Assembly: GCA_017302195.1 (NCBI GenBank)
Contig: JAFLEG010000111.1
Location: 1-9,690, forward strand
Source of the DNA: Verrucomicrobiota bacterium
Lineage (GTDB): Bacteria > Verrucomicrobiota > Verrucomicrobiia > Limisphaerales > UBA9464
Reading direction: 5' to 3'
DNA length: 9,690 nucleotides
Part shown: positions 7,982 through 9,690 of the stretch, in pieces
Layout of the letters: each line of letters begins with the position of its first letter
How positions within the stretch are numbered: the first letter of the stretch is position 1
Notes under the pieces: generated by a model
Database searches by the model: none
Told to the model about the DNA's origin: nothing
What the model saw: the letters and a program-made list of their open reading frames with translations, nothing else
Translations under genes and position numbers: made by a program

Positions 7982-8224
7982 TCAGGATTCCAAGTCCGGC
8001 CAGGGGGTGGGGCACGGCTTGCCGGCTGCCCGTCGCGTTTCCCAGACCATGCGCTGGAGTGCGAGCAGCCGGCGATACTTCTCCTCCACCGACAGGCTGG
8101 TCAGCCATCGCCGGCACCGGACCTTGGCGGCAAACACCTGGCTGGCCAGTTCCGCAGGGGTGCCTGCGGTGAGGGGAGCATGCCGGGGCTCCAGGGCTAG
8201 GGTTCTGGCAACAGAGTCTTCCAT
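7982..8224 (-). CDS. small conserved-looking protein, possible partner of a lost nucleotidyltransferase
   Basis: An 80-residue, soluble, basic-helical protein. The C-terminal half reads SVEEKYRRLLALQRMVWETR (45-64), then a short turn, then PTPWPD near the end. Small proteins of this pattern (EEK, LxxLQRM, then a W-P end) are familiar to me as partners encoded directly downstream of nucleotidyltransferase-like genes in two-gene modules, but I cannot verify the family. Codon use has strongly GC-rich third positions, as expected for a real gene here. The start overlaps by 28 bases the end of a truncated upstream frame (stop at 8197-8199), an arrangement typical of coupled gene pairs. GAAGG lies immediately before the ATG, too close for a good ribosome binding site, so coupling may have driven its translation. 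If the partner is broken, this gene may be an orphan under decay. Confidence 0.6.
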   Translation of the reverse strand: MEDSVARTLALEPRHAPLTAGTPAELASQVFAAKVRCRRWLTSLSVEEKYRRLLALQRMVWETRRAAGKPCPTPWPDLES

Positions 8225-8349
8225 GCCTTCAGGAGTTGATGTCGGGTGAGTATATCCGCGAGCCGTTCCTGATCCAGCGCGGCGCTGTCCGCGAGCAGGA
8301 TCAGCCGTGGGTGATCCAGATGCCGGCGGGTCTGCCCCCGTGGCCGGTA
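8197..8349 (-). pseudogene. 3' remnant of a truncated gene, possibly a nucleotidyltransferase
   Basis: Reading leftwards, this frame encodes RPRGQTRRHLDHPRLILLAD and then about 25 more residues including ERLADIL and LLKAWKTLLPEP before a TAG stop (8197-8199). It looks like a real helical protein C-terminus, but no ATG, GTG or TTG precedes it in frame in the usable region. Protein-like sequence fades above about 8350, and from 8439 the opposite strand holds the sigma factor. I infer that the 5' part of the gene was lost by deletion or rearrangement. The pattern of a basic R-x-x-D/H-L region followed by a leucine-rich helix pair resembles the tail of some nucleotidyltransferase (toxin-like) proteins. 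That identification is weak. The right boundary is approximate. Confidence 0.4.
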
Positions 8350-8438
8350 TGAGGATACCTGTCCTGTCCGTGCGGGTCCTGGCCGAAAGAAACTGTGTCG
8401 GATTTCCGGCCCGGCGGGTGTTCGCTGCCGAAAAGCCG

Positions 8439-9690
8439 ATGCACCCCGACCCCGACCCCGAGCTGCTACGCCGCTACGCCGACCACGGTAGTGACGAAGC
8501 CTTCGCCGAGCTGGTCCGGCGGCATCTCAACCTCGTCTGGGCTGCCGCCCACCGGGTGACCAACAATGCCGAACTGGCGCGGGATGTGACCCAATTGGTC
8601 TTCACCGATTTGGCCCGCAAGGCCCGCACGCTGCCGCCGGAAACGGTGATCGCCGGCTGGCTTCATCGGGCGGCCTGTCTCGCCGCAGCGAAGCAGGTCC
8701 GCGGCGAGGTGCGCCGATCCCAGCGGGAACGAATCGCCATGACCGACTCCACCTCGACTGGCCCGGACGAATCCCAGGCCGCAGAGAAGCTTCAGCCAGT
8801 GCTGGATGAAGCCCTTGGCGAGTTGCCCGGCTCCGACCGGAACGCCGTGGTACTCCGATTCCTGGCCGGGCGAAGTTATGCCGAAGTCGGCGCGGCCTTG
8901 GGCATCGGCGAAGACACGGCGCAGAAGCGGGTCAGCCGGGCACTGGAGAAGCTGCGGGCGAGTTTCTGTCGTCGGGGCCTCAACGTGAGCGGCGGCATGA
9001 TGGTTGCCGCGCTTGATTGCGCCGGTGCTCAGGCTGCCCCGACCGGTCTCGCCGGATCCGTGGCTGCTGGTGCTCTGGCCGCCGCCGGACCTCCCGTCGG
9101 GACGGCCACGCTTGTTTTCCTCATGAAATCCAAACTCACCCTGGGAATCGTTGGTGGCGCGGCTCTGGTGGCCACGCTGGCCTATCAGCGGCACAGCCTC
9201 AACCGTTTGACCGACGAGAACTCGGCCTTGCGCAGCCAACTGGCTGTCGCATCGACCCCCGCTCCAACCGCGGACATGCCCCAAGGGGCCAGTTCGGAAG
9301 CCTTCACCCGGATGCGGGAACAGCAGGATGAACTGCTCCGACTGCGTGGCGAGGTGGCCCAGTATCGGCGGACGTCGCAAGAGGGCCCGAAGCGGACAGC
9401 CTCGGCCCCGAATGCCGGTGCAACTCCGGAGTCGGAGGCTGAAAAACTGGCCGAGGACATGCAGGAGGCTGAGGCCATGGCCGTGCGGACCGTCAACGCA
9501 CAGAAACATCTCGCCTTGGCGCTGCACGTTTATGCCATCGAGCATCAGGGGCGGCTTCCGACCACTCTGGAGGACCTGAAGCCATTCTTGGGGGACGTCC
9601 TCGACCAGGACGGCACCGTGTCCGGGGTTTCCCTCGATCTGTTCGAGTTCCACATTCACGAGCGGGACATTCGCGCATCCGAGCCCGGTT
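8439..9690 (+). CDS. ECF-type sigma-70 factor with a membrane-anchored C-terminal extension, 3'-partial
   Basis: 417 codons run off the window end without a stop. Residues about 8-90 are sigma region 2, which binds the core polymerase and the -10 element (RYADHGSDEAFAELVRRH, then NNAELARDVTQLVFTDLARK). Residues about 118-175 are sigma region 4, with the helix-turn-helix SYAEVGAALGIGEDTAQKRV (146-165). An Ala/Gly-rich linker (about 185-222) leads to one transmembrane segment (about 224-249). The polar region beyond has heptad-like stretches (about 252-270 and 290-311), then AQKHLALALHVYAIEHQGRL (354-373) followed by P, like the segment after the helix of pseudopilin-type proteins. The sigma domains would be cytosolic and the tail extracytoplasmic. 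The extension may therefore tether or sense, replacing a separate anti-sigma factor; this is inference. ATG 8439 matches the usual sigma start. An in-frame ATG at 8349 is possible but adds residues unlike the family. No strong Shine-Dalgarno is visible. Confidence 0.92.
   Translation, partial: MHPDPDPELLRRYADHGSDEAFAELVRRHLNLVWAAAHRVTNNAELARDVTQLVFTDLARKARTLPPETVIAGWLHRAACLAAAKQVRGEVRRSQRERIAMTDSTSTGPDESQAAEKLQPVLDEALGELPGSDRNAVVLRFLAGRSYAEVGAALGIGEDTAQKRVSRALEKLRASFCRRGLNVSGGMMVAALDCAGAQAAPTGLAGSVAAGALAAAGPPVGTATLVFLMKSKLTLGIVGGAALVATLAYQRHSLNRLTDENSALRSQLAVASTPAPTADMPQGASSEAFTRMREQQDELLRLRGEVAQYRRTSQEGPKRTASAPNAGATPESEAEKLAEDMQEAEAMAVRTVNAQKHLALALHVYAIEHQGRLPTTLEDLKPFLGDVLDQDGTVSGVSLDLFEFHIHERDIRASEPG

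Noticed and set aside
6990..8249. 419-codon plus-strand open frame through the palindrome and opposite the DUF2293 gene
   Set aside because: It crosses non-coding repeat sequence and is antisense to the DUF2293 gene and the small ORF; the translation is Arg-rich and featureless.
8349..8438. Longer sigma factor starting at the in-frame ATG 8349
   Set aside because: It would add 30 residues with no family resemblance, has no Shine-Dalgarno, and would use the space needed for a promoter; ATG 8439 begins the usual PDPELLRRYA-type start.
8466..9659. 397-codon minus-strand open frame opposite the sigma factor
   Set aside because: The plus strand encodes unmistakable sigma-2 and sigma-4 regions in an uninterrupted frame; the minus frame has no recognisable domain.

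Overview
The window is GC-rich and densely coded. It most likely comes from a Verrucomicrobiota (PVC superphylum) chromosome. Three things point there: a secreted propeller/HEAT/CxxCH haem protein of the Planctomycetes-Verrucomicrobia type, an ECF sigma factor with a membrane-anchored C-terminal extension, and a TPR-like envelope protein coupled to an ABC-2 permease. This assignment rests on remembered family distribution, not on a search.

Left part (1-6842, + strand): four closely packed genes that look like one transcription unit. They are an ABC-2-type permease whose 5' end probably lies outside the window (to 1643), a TPR-like membrane-anchored protein of unknown function (1646-3148), a class I SAM-dependent methyltransferase (3157-3852), and a large secreted haem protein (3849-6842). 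The methyltransferase stop and the haem-protein start overlap as ATGA. A clear GGAGG lies 7 bases before that ATG, which fixes the start well inside a longer open frame. The permease and TPR-like protein probably work together in the envelope. I cannot show that the methyltransferase or haem protein share their pathway.

Middle (6843-7169): a non-coding gap between convergent genes. It holds an imperfect palindrome about 213 bases long: two inverted 85-base arms (6941-7025 and 7069-7153), 63 of 85 positions identical by hand count with no gaps, around a 43-base centre. Each arm carries its own small GC-rich hairpin.

Right-middle (7170-about 8350, - strand): a DUF2293 protein (7868 to 7170), a small 80-residue protein (8224 to 7982), and upstream of it an open frame with a convincing C-terminal end but no start codon. 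The last looks like the remnant of a larger gene that overlapped the small one. The pair resembles a broken nucleotidyltransferase-plus-partner module, but that is inference.

Right end (8439-9690, + strand): a 3'-truncated ECF sigma factor. It has sigma-2 and sigma-4 regions, then an Ala/Gly-rich linker, one transmembrane segment, a coiled-coil stretch and the start of a pseudopilin-like domain, all in one open frame.

I see no tRNA, rRNA, CRISPR array, transposase or phage gene. I found no clearly unprecedented system. The items most worth a second look are the membrane-tethered sigma factor, the long palindrome and the truncated gene remnant beside the small ORF.
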